The notes: generated by a model not told the origin, from the letters alone. Counted from the first letter of the stretch, positions 18,516 through 27,506 are shown. The stretch: DNA of 64,000 nt from Flavobacteriales bacterium UBA7612 (GCA_002484335.1 DLJQ01000025.1:134355-198354), one strand, 5' to 3'. Translations and numbers: made by a program.

Positions 18516-18552
18516 AAAAGAGAGTTCAAAATTAATCGAACTCTCTTTTTTA
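18516..18552 (+). terminator. Intrinsic terminator after ychF
   Basis: A 12-bp inverted repeat (AAAAGAGAGTTC / GAACTCTCTTTT) followed by T-rich sequence, 30 bases past the ychF stop. Confidence 0.85.
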
Positions 18553-18611
18553 GTTTTAAAAATGTCTTAGTTTAAGTTGAATATTTTTTATAAAATTTTT
18601 AAATAAATTAT

Positions 18612-18689
18612 TTGGGCGTTCCCTTCGGTCGGGCTTTTCGTTACAATCTTTGCTCATCGCAAAGGATTTCCACTTTAATCCCTAACGCA
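18612..18689 (+). repeat. Structured intergenic repeat, copy A
   Basis: First of five related elements. It starts TTGGGCGTT, has an outer stem GCGTT (18616-18620) / AACGC (18684-18688), and a short inner hairpin CTTTGC (18648-18653) / GCAAAG (18659-18664). The core AAAGGATTTCCACTTTAATC follows the inner hairpin. It lies between the convergent 3' ends of ychF and the outer-membrane protein gene. It is the most compact copy. Confidence 0.8.
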
Positions 18690-18703
18690 CGGAGAAAATT
18701 GGA

Positions 18704-21073
18704 TTATAATCCAATTCCTCCACCTTTATTTTCTGTTTCATTTTTTTGTACATCAGCACGCGAACGAACTTTTCCTCCAAAATTGTACGTGAATCCTAAA
18801 TATGCAGATTGCGATTCCCATCTAAAATTAGCATATCCATAATAAGGATCACTCATATTAACTCTCGCTTTCATTGTTCTAAAAATATCATTCATTCTAG
18901 CAGAAACAGATGCTTTTCCATCCATAAATGTGTAACGTAAACCTAAATCCATTCTCCACATATCTAAAATTTCTCCTTGTAAGTTTTTACTTTTACCTCT
19001 AAAGAAACCAAATTGTTGTAAACTAAACTGTTTGCTTAATGTATAGGTATTGTTTAAACGAAATGATAAAACATTTGCAGTGATTTTTTTACTATCATTT
19101 TGCATTTCAGATGAAGTGAAATCTCCAGCAAGATATATATTCATCCATTTTGTAGCTTTATAATTCCAGCTTGCTTCAACACCATAATTATTTACTTTAT
19201 CATAGTTTAAGTAATATTGTATAAACGCTGATTCTATATCAGGATTTTTAGTAAAAGTCTGTACAATATTATCTTTTACACTTCTATAGAATAAGTTACC
19301 AGAAATAGTTCCTTTTTTCATTTGATGTAAATATCCCAATTCATAAGAATCTGTATACTCAGGTTTTAAGTTTGGATTTCCTTCACTCGACATTAATGCT
19401 GTAGAAAACTGAGGAACTGGAGTTAATTGATAAATTCCTGGTCTATCAATTCTACGACTATAGTTTAAAGAGAATTTTGCTTTTTCTGTTAAATCATAAG
19501 TAAAGAAAGCAGAAGGAAATAAGTTTGTATATTTCTTATTCAGGTTTCCTTCTTGGTTTGGTGTATAAAACCAATTAGCTTTGTCTTCTACATCCTCTAA
19601 ACGTAATCCAACTTGTGCTCCAAACTTATTAAATTGTTGTTTATAATTGGCATAAGCAGAATAGAATGAACGATCAAAATTAAAATTAACCAAAGGATTA
19701 AATGAAATATTTTCTCTTATAACTGTTTGTGTAGAAGTCATGTCATTTTTGTTAGACTGTTTACGGTATTGTATTCCAGCTTCTACTTTTCCAGCATTTT
19801 CAATTTGATTTGTATAATCTAAATTAACACGTGTTGTTTCTGTCTTGTCATATCTATATTCTTTATAAAAATCATCTGCTGGATAAGTTGTTAGATAATC
19901 TCTGTTATCGTTTTCTTTATTCGTAGAATAAAAAGCATCTAAAACAATATTATGATCTTTTTTATCAAAATCTAATTTATAGTTTAAGCTATAATCTGAG
20001 CTGTTAGATTTAGAATTAATATCATTAAAATTCTTTTTATCAAAAGAAGATTGTGAAATAATTGTGTTAATATTCATATTATATTTCCAATTCCATTGAT
20101 TCGTATAAATTGTTAATGAGTTTTTATCGTTAATGAAGAAATCAAAACCAACTTTATATGATAAATTTTTATTGCGATTTAAAATGTCAAATGACTGATC
20201 TATTTTATCAGAATAATTTTGTCCTAATCCTCTTTGTTTAGAAGGACGATCTGCATAATTTACATTTCCAAAAATATTAAATTTACCAACATTTACATTT
20301 GCATTGATAGAAGAATTGAATCTACTTTTTTTACCTTGTTCGTATCCTGTTATTAAACCAATATTATATCCTTTTTTAGCACCTTTTACTAAAACAATAT
20401 TTATAATCCCCGATTTCCCATCTGCTTCATATTTTGCAGAAGGATTTGTTATAATTTCTATTCGTTGAATTTGATTAGATGGAATTTGTTTTAATAATTG
20501 AGAAGCTGATAACGAAGAAGGTTTACCATCTACATAGACTTTTACATTACTATTTCCTCTTAAAGATAATTCTCCTGATTGAGGATCAACATTCACAGAA
20601 GGTATATTATTTAATACAGATGCTGCATCTGTTCCTGCACTTACCAAATCATTTCCAACTTCAACTACTCTTTTATCAATTTCATTTTTATATTGCGAAG
20701 TTTGTGCACGCACAAATGCACCTTTTAATTCTACTGTTTCTGTTGTTGTATTCTTTAAAACTATATTTCCTAAATCTAAAACACCGCCTTTTACTTCTGC
20801 AATAGTAGAAGATTGTTCGTAACCAAATTCTGTAATCACTAATTTATAAGTTCCATCTTCTAAATCTGGAATTTCAAATGTTCCATCTTCATTTGCGTAA
20901 ATTTGATCAAACAAATCGGTAGAATCACCTTTATATATTTTAATGGCTGCCATTCCAACAGCTTCATTTTTTGTGTTTTCTATTTTTCCTTTTACAGGAT
21001 AATGTTCCTGAGAAAATCCATAAATGGATGATAAAGAAAAAAGAAAAGCTAAAGTAAGTTTATTTAGTTTCAT
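18704..21073 (-). CDS. Outer-membrane beta-barrel family protein (TonB-receptor-like)
   Basis: A 789-residue outer-membrane protein with a signal peptide (LAFLFSLSSIYGFSQ), a carboxypeptidase-regulatory-like domain at about 25-105, a plug-like domain (SGELSLRGNSNVKVYVDG, IEIITNPSAKYEADG, SGIINIVLVKG) and a large barrel of the outer-membrane beta-barrel 3 type (YSRRIDRPGIYQLTP, NPNLKPEYTDSYELGY). Transport function is plausible but the ligand is unknown; such proteins are often induced under stress. Upstream lies an 18-base direct repeat that may be its operator. The 3' end abuts repeat copy A. Confidence 0.87.
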   Translation of the reverse strand: MKLNKLTLAFLFSLSSIYGFSQEHYPVKGKIENTKNEAVGMAAIKIYKGDSTDLFDQIYANEDGTFEIPDLEDGTYKLVITEFGYEQSSTIAEVKGGVLDLGNIVLKNTTTETVELKGAFVRAQTSQYKNEIDKRVVEVGNDLVSAGTDAASVLNNIPSVNVDPQSGELSLRGNSNVKVYVDGKPSSLSASQLLKQIPSNQIQRIEIITNPSAKYEADGKSGIINIVLVKGAKKGYNIGLITGYEQGKKSRFNSSINANVNVGKFNIFGNVNYADRPSKQRGLGQNYSDKIDQSFDILNRNKNLSYKVGFDFFINDKNSLTIYTNQWNWKYNMNINTIISQSSFDKKNFNDINSKSNSSDYSLNYKLDFDKKDHNIVLDAFYSTNKENDNRDYLTTYPADDFYKEYRYDKTETTRVNLDYTNQIENAGKVEAGIQYRKQSNKNDMTSTQTVIRENISFNPLVNFNFDRSFYSAYANYKQQFNKFGAQVGLRLEDVEDKANWFYTPNQEGNLNKKYTNLFPSAFFTYDLTEKAKFSLNYSRRIDRPGIYQLTPVPQFSTALMSSEGNPNLKPEYTDSYELGYLHQMKKGTISGNLFYRSVKDNIVQTFTKNPDIESAFIQYYLNYDKVNNYGVEASWNYKATKWMNIYLAGDFTSSEMQNDSKKITANVLSFRLNNTYTLSKQFSLQQFGFFRGKSKNLQGEILDMWRMDLGLRYTFMDGKASVSARMNDIFRTMKARVNMSDPYYGYANFRWESQSAYLGFTYNFGGKVRSRADVQKNETENKGGGIGL

Positions 21074-21092
21074 ATGTGTATTTTTTATTATA

Positions 21093-21207
21093 TAGTACTA
21101 TGTTTTACATGATACATAGTCACAATTAATCTCATTTTATCAATTAGACGCAACTATTTCAATTTTGTTACAAAAAAAAATAAAATTTTTAGTACTATGT
21201 TTTACAT
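21093..21207. promoter_or_regulatory. Pair of 18-bp direct repeats, candidate operator
   Basis: TAGTACTATGTTTTACAT occurs at 21093-21110 and again, identical, at 21190-21207, in the divergent region between the outer-membrane protein gene and the DUF2520 gene. The first copy lies 20 bases before the outer-membrane gene start, and the sequence after it (GATACATAGT) repeats part of the motif in inverted form. An 18-base perfect repeat is unlikely by chance here and suggests a regulator binding site. Confidence 0.5.
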
Positions 21208-21347
21208 ATTAATAAAATAGTATTCTATTTAATTGATTTACAGTGTGTTTATTAATATTTGATTAAGAATTATTTTATTTTTTTTTAAGTCAACTGAAAG
21301 ACTTATTTTTATATTTCATTTGGTATTAATAAAAAAACACTAGAATA

Positions 21348-22112
21348 TTGAACTCAATTGTCATATTAGGTGCAGGAAATGTAGCGTTTCATTTAACAAG
21401 AGCTTTAATTCAAAATACTTGTAATGTTCGACAAATATTTAATAGAACATTAGATAGAGCAAAAGAAATAGCTGAAGCAAATCGAATTTCATACACAGAC
21501 AGAATCTCTGAAATAGAAAAAGCTGATTTATATATTATTGCTTGTGCAGATTCTGGAATAGAAGAATTTTCTCATTATATACCATATGATGATGTTTTAG
21601 TTGTTCATACTTCAGGTTCATCGCCTATGTCTGCTTTAAAAGGAGATTATAGAAAAGGAGTTTTATATCCATTACAAACTTTTTCTAAAGAGCGAACTTT
21701 ACGCTATGATAATATTCCATTTTTTATTGAAGCAGAGAATTCTGATGATTTAAAGAAAATTAATGCTCTAGCAAGTAGAATTTCTAATGAAGTACATGAA
21801 TTAGATTTTACAGCTCGTATGCAGGTGCAAATGACAGGTGTTTGGGCAAATAATTTTGTAAATCATTTATATTATATTGCTGGAGATATTTGTAAAAAAA
21901 ATAATGTTCCATTTGATGTTTTATTACCATTAATACAAGAAACTGCAAAAAAAGTTTTAGAAATGGATCCTAAAGATGCCCAAACAGGTCCAGCTAAAAG
22001 AGGAGATCAAGTAATTATAAATCGTCATTTAGAAGTTTTGAAAGATGATTCTAGATTATTACAGATTTACCAAATTTTGACAAATTCAATAGAAAGACTT
22101 TACGAAAAATGA
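21348..22112 (+). CDS. Rossmann-like and DUF2520 domain protein (NADP oxidoreductase-like)
   Basis: A 254-residue protein with an N-terminal NAD(P)-binding fold (SIVILGAGNVAFHL; IACADSGIEEF; VVHTSGSSPMSAL) and a C-terminal helical DUF2520 domain (MTGVWANNFVNHLYYIAGDIC). It resembles pyrroline-5-carboxylate or ketopantoate reductases in fold, but the substrate is unknown. The start is TTG 21348, because the dinucleotide fold begins immediately after it and no ATG is available. Its stop overlaps the next gene by four bases. Confidence 0.82.
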   Translation: MNSIVILGAGNVAFHLTRALIQNTCNVRQIFNRTLDRAKEIAEANRISYTDRISEIEKADLYIIACADSGIEEFSHYIPYDDVLVVHTSGSSPMSALKGDYRKGVLYPLQTFSKERTLRYDNIPFFIEAENSDDLKKINALASRISNEVHELDFTARMQVQMTGVWANNFVNHLYYIAGDICKKNNVPFDVLLPLIQETAKKVLEMDPKDAQTGPAKRGDQVIINRHLEVLKDDSRLLQIYQILTNSIERLYEK

Positions 22113-22636
22113 TAAGTTATAAAGAGAAATTAAATAACATAAAAACTGTTATTTTAGATGTTGATGGAGTGCTTACAGATGGAAGTGTTATTTTAATGCC
22201 TTCTGGAGAAATGGTAAGAACAATGAATACCAGAGATGGATATGCTATGCAATTAGCTATAAAAAAAGGAATAAAAATAGCTGTAATAACAGGAGGAAGA
22301 GATGAAGCTGTGGTAAATCGTTTAAAATATTTAGGATTAACCGATATATATATTAATAAACGAGATAAAGTGGATGCTTTTCAAGATTTATTATTTTCTT
22401 ATGGACTGGATCCTGATGAAATAGCATACATGGGAGATGATTATCCTGATTTAGCAGTAATGAATTTGGTTGGTTTACCTTGTTGTCCTAATGATGCATG
22501 TATGGATGTACGTAAAGCTTCAGAATATATTTCTCCAGAAAATGGAGGGAAAGGATGTGTTCGCGATTTATTAGAGCAAATTCTTAAAGTACAAAATAAA
22601 TGGTTTAATACAGAGGAAGATATAGCTTCTGTATAA
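22109..22636 (+). CDS. HAD-family hydrolase (KdsC-like phosphatase)
   Basis: A compact HAD phosphatase without cap domain, 175 residues, similar to 3-deoxy-manno-octulosonate 8-phosphate phosphatase. Motif I is ILDVDGVLTDG (aspartates near residues 17 and 19), motif II is ITGGRDE, the lysine is in NKRDKVDAF and motif III is YMGDDYPDLAVM. KdsC acts in lipopolysaccharide inner-core synthesis. Its start overlaps the DUF2520 stop (ATGA) and maf follows by 11 bases, an arrangement common in Flavobacteriia. The exact substrate is not proven. Confidence 0.83.
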   Translation: MISYKEKLNNIKTVILDVDGVLTDGSVILMPSGEMVRTMNTRDGYAMQLAIKKGIKIAVITGGRDEAVVNRLKYLGLTDIYINKRDKVDAFQDLLFSYGLDPDEIAYMGDDYPDLAVMNLVGLPCCPNDACMDVRKASEYISPENGGKGCVRDLLEQILKVQNKWFNTEEDIASV

Positions 22637-22647
22637 AAAAATAACAA

Positions 22648-23232
22648 ATGTTATTAAAAGATAAATTAGAAAATAAAAATATCATTTTGGCTTCTCAATC
22701 GCCAAGAAGAAAAGAATTATTAGCAGGCTTAGGATTAGAATTTTCAACTTTATCGCTTGATATTGATGAAAGTTTTGATAGAAATCAATTTAAAAGAGAA
22801 AAAATTACTGAATATCTCTCTGCAAAAAAAGCTAAAGCTTATACAGAAATAAAACTTAATGATATAATCATCACTTCAGATACTACAGTTTGGGTAGATG
22901 ATGAATCGTTAGAAAAAGCTTCTAATAGAGAAGAAGCCTATGAAATGTTACGAAAATTAAGTGGAAAAACACATTCTGTTTATACTTCTGTAACTATACG
23001 TTCTACAGAGAAAGAGGTTACTTTTTCTGATGAAACACAAGTTACTTTTGCATTATTATCTGACGAAGAAATTTATTATTATATTGATACTTATAAACCT
23101 TATGATAAAGCAGGGGCTTATGGTGTACAAGAATGGATAGGTTACATTGGTGTAGATAATATGAATGGTAGTTATTTTAATGTAATGGGATTACCAACTC
23201 ACAAACTTTACAAAGAATTGATCCGATTTTAA
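22648..23232 (+). CDS. Maf-like nucleoside triphosphate pyrophosphatase
   Basis: Maf proteins hydrolyse non-canonical or pyrimidine nucleoside triphosphates to monophosphates. The N-terminal signature ILASQSPRRKELLAGLGL is clear, as are SDTTVWVDDE and YKPYDKAGAYGVQEWIGYIGV, which fit the YhdE (dTTP/UTP pyrophosphatase) subgroup. The length of 194 residues is typical. It is the last gene of the DUF2520-HAD-Maf operon and is followed by a terminator. Confidence 0.92.
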   Translation: MLLKDKLENKNIILASQSPRRKELLAGLGLEFSTLSLDIDESFDRNQFKREKITEYLSAKKAKAYTEIKLNDIIITSDTTVWVDDESLEKASNREEAYEMLRKLSGKTHSVYTSVTIRSTEKEVTFSDETQVTFALLSDEEIYYYIDTYKPYDKAGAYGVQEWIGYIGVDNMNGSYFNVMGLPTHKLYKELIRF

Positions 23233-23240
23233 ATAACAAA

Positions 23241-23268
23241 AAATCCAGCTTAAAAGCTGGATTTTTTA
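23241..23268 (+). terminator. Intrinsic terminator after maf
   Basis: AAATCCAGCT pairs with AGCTGGATTT and a T-run follows, 8 bases past the stop. Confidence 0.85.
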
Positions 23269-23283
23269 ATGGCTTAAAAATTG

Positions 23284-23291
23284 TATTTTTG
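23284..23291 (+). promoter_or_regulatory. -7 promoter element TATTTTTG for nadD
   Basis: The match to TAnnTTTG lies 21 bases before the nadD ATG, directly after the maf terminator. No clear -33 TTG is present. Confidence 0.5.
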
Positions 23292-23312
23292 TAATTCTAA
23301 AAAATACATTTT

Positions 23313-23879
23313 ATGAAAGTTGGTTTATATTTTGGCTCTTTTAATCCTATTCATATTGGACATTTAATTATTGCCAACCATTTTCAGCAGTTTACTGATT
23401 TAGATCAAGTTTGGTTTGTTGTGTCTCCTCAAAATCCCTTTAAAAATAAACAATCATTGGCTAATGAATACGATCGTTTAGAAATGGTAGAATTAGCAAT
23501 AAAAGATTATTCTAACCTGCGTGCTTCTAATATCGAATTTTCTTTACCAAAACCATCATATACCATTGATACATTAATTCATCTCAATGAAAAATTTCCT
23601 GATCATAAATTTTCATTAATTATGGGATCAGATAACTTAGCAGGAATTGGAAAATGGAAAAATGCAGATATTCTACTAAGAGATTACGATTTTTATGTGT
23701 ATCCAAGACCAGGATATAATGTAAATGAATCATATAACAATGTAGAAATAGTTGATGCTCCGTTAATGGAAATTTCATCTACATTTATTCGCTCTTCATT
23801 CAAAGAGCATAAAAATATAAAACCAATGTTACCACAAAAAGTTTGGGAATATTTAGACGGAAGTAATTTGTATGGTTAA
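23313..23879 (+). CDS. nadD: Nicotinate-nucleotide adenylyltransferase
   Basis: NadD joins ATP and nicotinate mononucleotide to deamido-NAD in NAD synthesis. The nucleotidyltransferase motif FGSFNPIHIGHL (residues 6-17) and the C-terminal ISSTFIRSSF are diagnostic, with IMGSDNLAGIGKWKN between them. The length of 188 residues is usual. It has its own promoter element. Confidence 0.94.
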   Translation: MKVGLYFGSFNPIHIGHLIIANHFQQFTDLDQVWFVVSPQNPFKNKQSLANEYDRLEMVELAIKDYSNLRASNIEFSLPKPSYTIDTLIHLNEKFPDHKFSLIMGSDNLAGIGKWKNADILLRDYDFYVYPRPGYNVNESYNNVEIVDAPLMEISSTFIRSSFKEHKNIKPMLPQKVWEYLDGSNLYG

Positions 23880-23919
23880 TCATAAATAATAGTTTTAACT
23901 TAGTTTAAATTTATTTAAA

Positions 23920-24360
23920 ATGATAAAACAAGTTACGCTTGAAACTCTTCAAGATCTAATTCCATTATTTGATGCTTACAGACAATTTTATAAAAAAGAT
24001 TCTGATCTAAAATTAGCAGAAGATTTCTTGAAGTCAAGAATTATAAATAATGAATCTGTAATATATATGCTTTATGATGGAGGTAAAGCTGTAGGTTTTG
24101 TTCAATTATATCCATCATTTTCCTCTACTCGTTTAAAACGATTTTGGATTCTAAATGATTTATTTATATCTCCATATTTCAGAGGTAAAGGATTTTCAAA
24201 ACAATTAATTGAAGAAGCTAAAGATTTATGTAGAAAAACTGATGCTTGTGCAATGCTATTAGAAACAAGTATAAATAATTCCATAGGTAACAGTTTGTAT
24301 ACACAAACAGGGTTTGAATTACGTGATGATGCAAATTTTTATGAATGGTCAAATAAATAA
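23920..24360 (+). CDS. GNAT-family N-acetyltransferase
   Basis: A 146-residue acetyltransferase of the GNAT fold. The acetyl-CoA loop is seen in LFISPYFRGKGFSKQLIEEA (R/Q-x-x-G-x-G/A variant RGKGFS), followed by LLETSINNSIGNSLYTQTGFEL. The substrate is unknown. It follows nadD by 40 bases and may be co-transcribed. Confidence 0.85.
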   Translation: MIKQVTLETLQDLIPLFDAYRQFYKKDSDLKLAEDFLKSRIINNESVIYMLYDGGKAVGFVQLYPSFSSTRLKRFWILNDLFISPYFRGKGFSKQLIEEAKDLCRKTDACAMLLETSINNSIGNSLYTQTGFELRDDANFYEWSNK

Positions 24361-24373
24361 TAAAAAAAGAAAA

Positions 24374-24412
24374 AGATAGATTTTTTTATAATCTACCTTT
24401 TCTCTTTTCATG
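24374..24412 (-). terminator. Hairpin between convergent GNAT and DUF2490 genes
   Basis: AGATAGATT and AATCTACCT pair with one G-U/mismatch, in a context of A-rich sequence on the left that forms a T-rich tail on the minus strand. A modest terminator, mainly for the minus-strand gene. Confidence 0.5.
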
Positions 24413-24421
24413 AATGTTTTT

Positions 24422-25111
24422 TTATTCTGTTTTTTTCTTTTTACTCCAATCAAATTTATTTCGGAATCCAACATGAAAATAATTACTTGTTTTTCTTTCT
24501 TCCATTTGATTTATAAATCCTATTTCTATGGCTGATTGTTTTGATACATTAATTCCAAGACCTACAGTTATACGATTAGAGTCAAAAGGATCATCTTTTG
24601 TCATCTGCATTCTTATTTCATCCTTAACAATTCCATAAAGAGTTTGTTTTGCATCAGATTTATTTAATGGAATTTTGAATGACGCTAGATAGCGTAATCG
24701 CATAATAAATGTATTCGGATTACTAATAAATCTTTCTTCAACTCTAAAACGGTGAGATAAAGAAGTTCTTCCGATTTTATCATTCATAGTAACTTGTTGA
24801 AAAGGTCTTTTTTCTACACGTTCCTTTTTATTATTATCTTTATCATAAGATTCCAATAATACAACCATAAAACCAGCTGCAGGGCTAATAGTATTTGTTA
24901 CTTTATAATCTACATAAGCAGAAACTAAAAAAAGTCTTGAATCATAAGCTAAATCAAAAGATCTATATTGTGACAAAGCTGTTAAAGACATTTTATCATT
25001 TAATTTAGAGTTTAATAAATATTGATACCACATATTATAATTATCTCTACTCTGAGAAAATAAGGAAGTTGTACCAATAAAAAAGGCAATAATTTTTAAA
25101 TATAGTTTCAT
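24422..25111 (-). CDS. DUF2490 outer-membrane-type protein, copy 1
   Basis: A 229-residue exported protein with a signal peptide (IIAFFIGTTSLFSQ). The sequence alternates polar and aromatic residues as in a small beta-barrel (YNMWYQYLLNSKLNDK, LSHRFRVEERFI, MRLRYLASFKIPLN, FHVGFRNKFDW). This is the DUF2490 family, presumed outer-membrane, function unknown. A close paralogue is encoded at 51087-51773. Confidence 0.82.
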   Translation of the reverse strand: MKLYLKIIAFFIGTTSLFSQSRDNYNMWYQYLLNSKLNDKMSLTALSQYRSFDLAYDSRLFLVSAYVDYKVTNTISPAAGFMVVLLESYDKDNNKKERVEKRPFQQVTMNDKIGRTSLSHRFRVEERFISNPNTFIMRLRYLASFKIPLNKSDAKQTLYGIVKDEIRMQMTKDDPFDSNRITVGLGINVSKQSAIEIGFINQMEERKTSNYFHVGFRNKFDWSKKKKTE

Positions 25112-25252
25112 TATGGTGAATAATTTGTTAATATATTGAAAATGATTATATAATTAATATTTTATAACCAAATATTAATATTAAAACGAAAAGAATTTTA
25201 ATTTATTGGTCTACATTATATGATAAATATCTTTTTTAAAAATGATGAAATT

Positions 25253-26107
25253 TTATTGTCCTATTGATTTCTCCATTAATATTCTCCAAACATTCATATG
25301 TAACCATTCATTATAAAATAATAGATTTTGATATTGAGGTAATTTTACTTTTGTTGGAATATCAAAAAATGGAGTTCCATCATTCATAGCTTTTTCAGTA
25401 GCTTTATATAAATCTTCGAAATAAGAGATTTGTATATTTAAATCTTTTCGATTTCCAATTGGTCTAACATGAGCCATATATAAATCATCAAAGTCAAGTG
25501 CTTTAATTTTATATAAATCATTTAACCAATTTTTAGGCTTTGAATCAGGTAAATAAGCATACAAAACACGATCAGGTACAACTAAATCAACAGTAAAAAT
25601 AGCACGATATTCAGGAAATCTAAATACTGTCATTCCATTGCCATGATTTTTACCAAAATAATATAATTCAATTGTTTTATCACCCAAAGAAATTTTAGTT
25701 TGTTCTCCTTTCCAGATTGAATCAGGAGGAATGACATTTTTATTTTCGTTAAGATTATTAAAGGCATCTTCATGTATAATAAATTTAGCTCCTTGATCTT
25801 TATAAATTTTTCCTCCACCGTTGTGATCCCAATGGTTATGACTATAAATTACATATTTTATAGGTAAATTGGTTTTACTTCTAATTGATTTAAAGGTTTC
25901 TTTAGCTATATCATCATTAATAGGATCAATAACTATAACTCCTTCTGAAGATATATAATAAAGTGAGAACACGCGATCGCCAACAAGAAAGAGATTATCT
26001 TTTGCTTTGAATTCTTTGATTGAATTTTGTGCAATTAATAAATTAAATATAGAAATTAATAAAAATAAAGAAATATGTATTTTATTGATTTTCATTTGTT
26101 TTATCAT
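25253..26107 (-). CDS. Secreted MBL-fold metallo-hydrolase
   Basis: A 284-residue exported metallo-beta-lactamase-fold enzyme. A hydrophobic signal (SLFLLISIFNLLIA) precedes the fold; the metal motif is SHNHWDHNGGG (HxHxDH), with further ligands likely in YFGKNHGNG and YMAHVRPIGN. The substrate is unknown; subclass B-like lactonases, arylsulfatases and beta-lactamases share this pattern. A second in-frame ATG four codons in gives a more standard signal peptide and may be the real start. Confidence 0.83.
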   Translation of the reverse strand: MIKQMKINKIHISLFLLISIFNLLIAQNSIKEFKAKDNLFLVGDRVFSLYYISSEGVIVIDPINDDIAKETFKSIRSKTNLPIKYVIYSHNHWDHNGGGKIYKDQGAKFIIHEDAFNNLNENKNVIPPDSIWKGEQTKISLGDKTIELYYFGKNHGNGMTVFRFPEYRAIFTVDLVVPDRVLYAYLPDSKPKNWLNDLYKIKALDFDDLYMAHVRPIGNRKDLNIQISYFEDLYKATEKAMNDGTPFFDIPTKVKLPQYQNLLFYNEWLHMNVWRILMEKSIGQ

Positions 26108-26202
26108 TAAATATACTAAACAATAAAGAAATACAATATTAACTATGAGAAAAATTTATTTTTTTGTAAAAAATAAATTGATTTTATATTTTGAAGTAGT
26201 TA

Positions 26203-26439
26203 TTACGAAACTCCAAATTGTTTTTTTAATTGATGAATAATTTCTTCTAGACCATTCATTTTTATTTCATAAACTGTAGATAATTGAGAACCAAGCTTGC
26301 CTTTAGGAAATCCACCTTTTCCTATAAACCATTCTAAGTAAGAAATAGGTAAATCACATAATAAACGTCCTTCATATTTTCCAAAAGGCATCTTTGTTGT
26401 AATAATTTCTTTTAGTATTTCTGGACGAAATCCCTCCAT
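26203..26439 (-). CDS. DUF3820 small protein
   Basis: A 78-residue protein with the DUF3820 pattern MPFGKYEGRLLCDLPISYLEWF followed by a GFPKGKLG loop. Structural relatives are small cytosolic proteins linked to exonuclease-like modules, but function is unknown. Its start codon shares one base with the rhodanese stop (TAATG), so translation is coupled. Confidence 0.8.
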   Translation of the reverse strand: MEGFRPEILKEIITTKMPFGKYEGRLLCDLPISYLEWFIGKGGFPKGKLGSQLSTVYEIKMNGLEEIIHQLKKQFGVS

Positions 26440-26846
26440 TATTTTTCTATTTTTCCAGTGTAAGTAGATATTCCATCTTGAAAATTATATACTTTTTTCA
26501 AGCCTTGTTCTTGCATTTTTTCTGTGGCAAGTTTTGCTCTAATACCACTTCTACAATAGATATAATAATTTTTTTTTGGATCTAATTTTTGAATTTGATT
26601 TTCAAAATTAGAATTTTTCACATCGATATTAATGGATTGTGGTAAATGTCCTTCAGCGTATTCATCTGATGTGCGAACATCTATTAAAATATTATTTTTA
26701 TTTGTTAAATCAATTTGATGAACATGGTTTAATGTTGCAAGAATTTCTTGTTGATTTTGATTATTAGCAGGAATAACTTTATTGGAACATGAACCAAAAA
26801 TTAGGCTAGTTGTGATTGCTAAAGTAACTATAACTTTATTTTCCAT
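26439..26846 (-). CDS. Rhodanese-domain lipoprotein
   Basis: A 135-residue protein with a lipobox (LIFGSC, cysteine about residue 20) and a single rhodanese domain. The active-site loop is YCRSGIRA, with cysteine as sulfur carrier, preceded by LIDVRTSDEYAEGHLPQSINIDV. It probably acts in periplasmic sulfur or disulfide chemistry. It overlaps the upstream pth gene by 11 bases. Confidence 0.87.
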   Translation of the reverse strand: MENKVIVTLAITTSLIFGSCSNKVIPANNQNQQEILATLNHVHQIDLTNKNNILIDVRTSDEYAEGHLPQSINIDVKNSNFENQIQKLDPKKNYYIYCRSGIRAKLATEKMQEQGLKKVYNFQDGISTYTGKIEK

Positions 26847-27402
26847 TGTATTGATTCATTGTGTTTCCTAATCCCTGAAAGATGAAAGATAAAACAGCGT
26901 CGGCAGATAGACTAAGTCTTTCATTCATTTTTTCTATTTCTTCTGCAGACCATTCACCAAGAACATAATCAACTTGTTTTCCTTCAGAAAATTCATTACC
27001 TACACCAAAACGCAAACGAGCATAATTTTGTCCACCTACTTTATTTTGAATATCTTTTAAACCATTATGTCCTCCATCACTTCCTTTACCACGCATACGA
27101 ATTGTACCAAATGGAAGATTAAGATCATCAGTAATAACAAAAATATTTTCTAATGCAATGTTTTCTTTTTTCATCCAAAAACGTACTGCATCTCCACTTA
27201 AATTCATATAAGTATTTGGTTTTAATAGAGTAACTGGACGTGCTTTATATTTAAATTGAGCTACTTCACCAAAATTTGAAGGAAAAAATTGAGCATCAAC
27301 TTTTTTAGCTACTTCTTCAACTACTTTGAAACCAATATTATGTCTTGTATTTTCGTACTTAGAACCAATGTTTCCTAGTCCAATAATCAAATATTTTTGC
27401 AT
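26836..27402 (-). CDS. pth: Peptidyl-tRNA hydrolase
   Basis: Pth recycles peptidyl-tRNAs dropped from ribosomes. Diagnostic motifs are GLGNIGSKYENTRHNIGF (catalytic His in TRHN, residue 21), KPNTYMNLSGDAV, DDLNLPFG and RGKGSDGGHNGLKDI. The length of 188 is normal. The ATG at 27402 lies 4 bases after a -7 promoter match. It leads a three-gene operon with the rhodanese and DUF3820 genes. Confidence 0.95.
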   Translation of the reverse strand: MQKYLIIGLGNIGSKYENTRHNIGFKVVEEVAKKVDAQFFPSNFGEVAQFKYKARPVTLLKPNTYMNLSGDAVRFWMKKENIALENIFVITDDLNLPFGTIRMRGKGSDGGHNGLKDIQNKVGGQNYARLRFGVGNEFSEGKQVDYVLGEWSAEEIEKMNERLSLSADAVLSFIFQGLGNTMNQYNGK

Positions 27403-27406
27403 GAAA

Positions 27407-27414
27407 CAAAATTA
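27407..27414 (-). promoter_or_regulatory. -7 promoter element TAATTTTG for pth
   Basis: On the minus strand TAATTTTG is separated from the pth ATG by only four bases, again predicting a leaderless transcript. No good -33 TTG is visible. Confidence 0.4.
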
Positions 27415-27506
27415 CATATTTTTGTTGAATTAGAAATATTTCATACCTTCGTTTTAAATTCTACTAAAATGGTATAGTTTTAGAATTTTTAAATAAGATA
27501 TATATT

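Noticed and set aside
18612..18842. Open frame of 76 codons on the plus strand
   Set aside because: It translates repeat copy A and the antisense of the outer-membrane protein's 3' end; composition is not protein-like.
20479..20805. Leucine-rich 108-codon frame on the plus strand
   Set aside because: It is the antisense shadow of the plug region of the outer-membrane protein gene.
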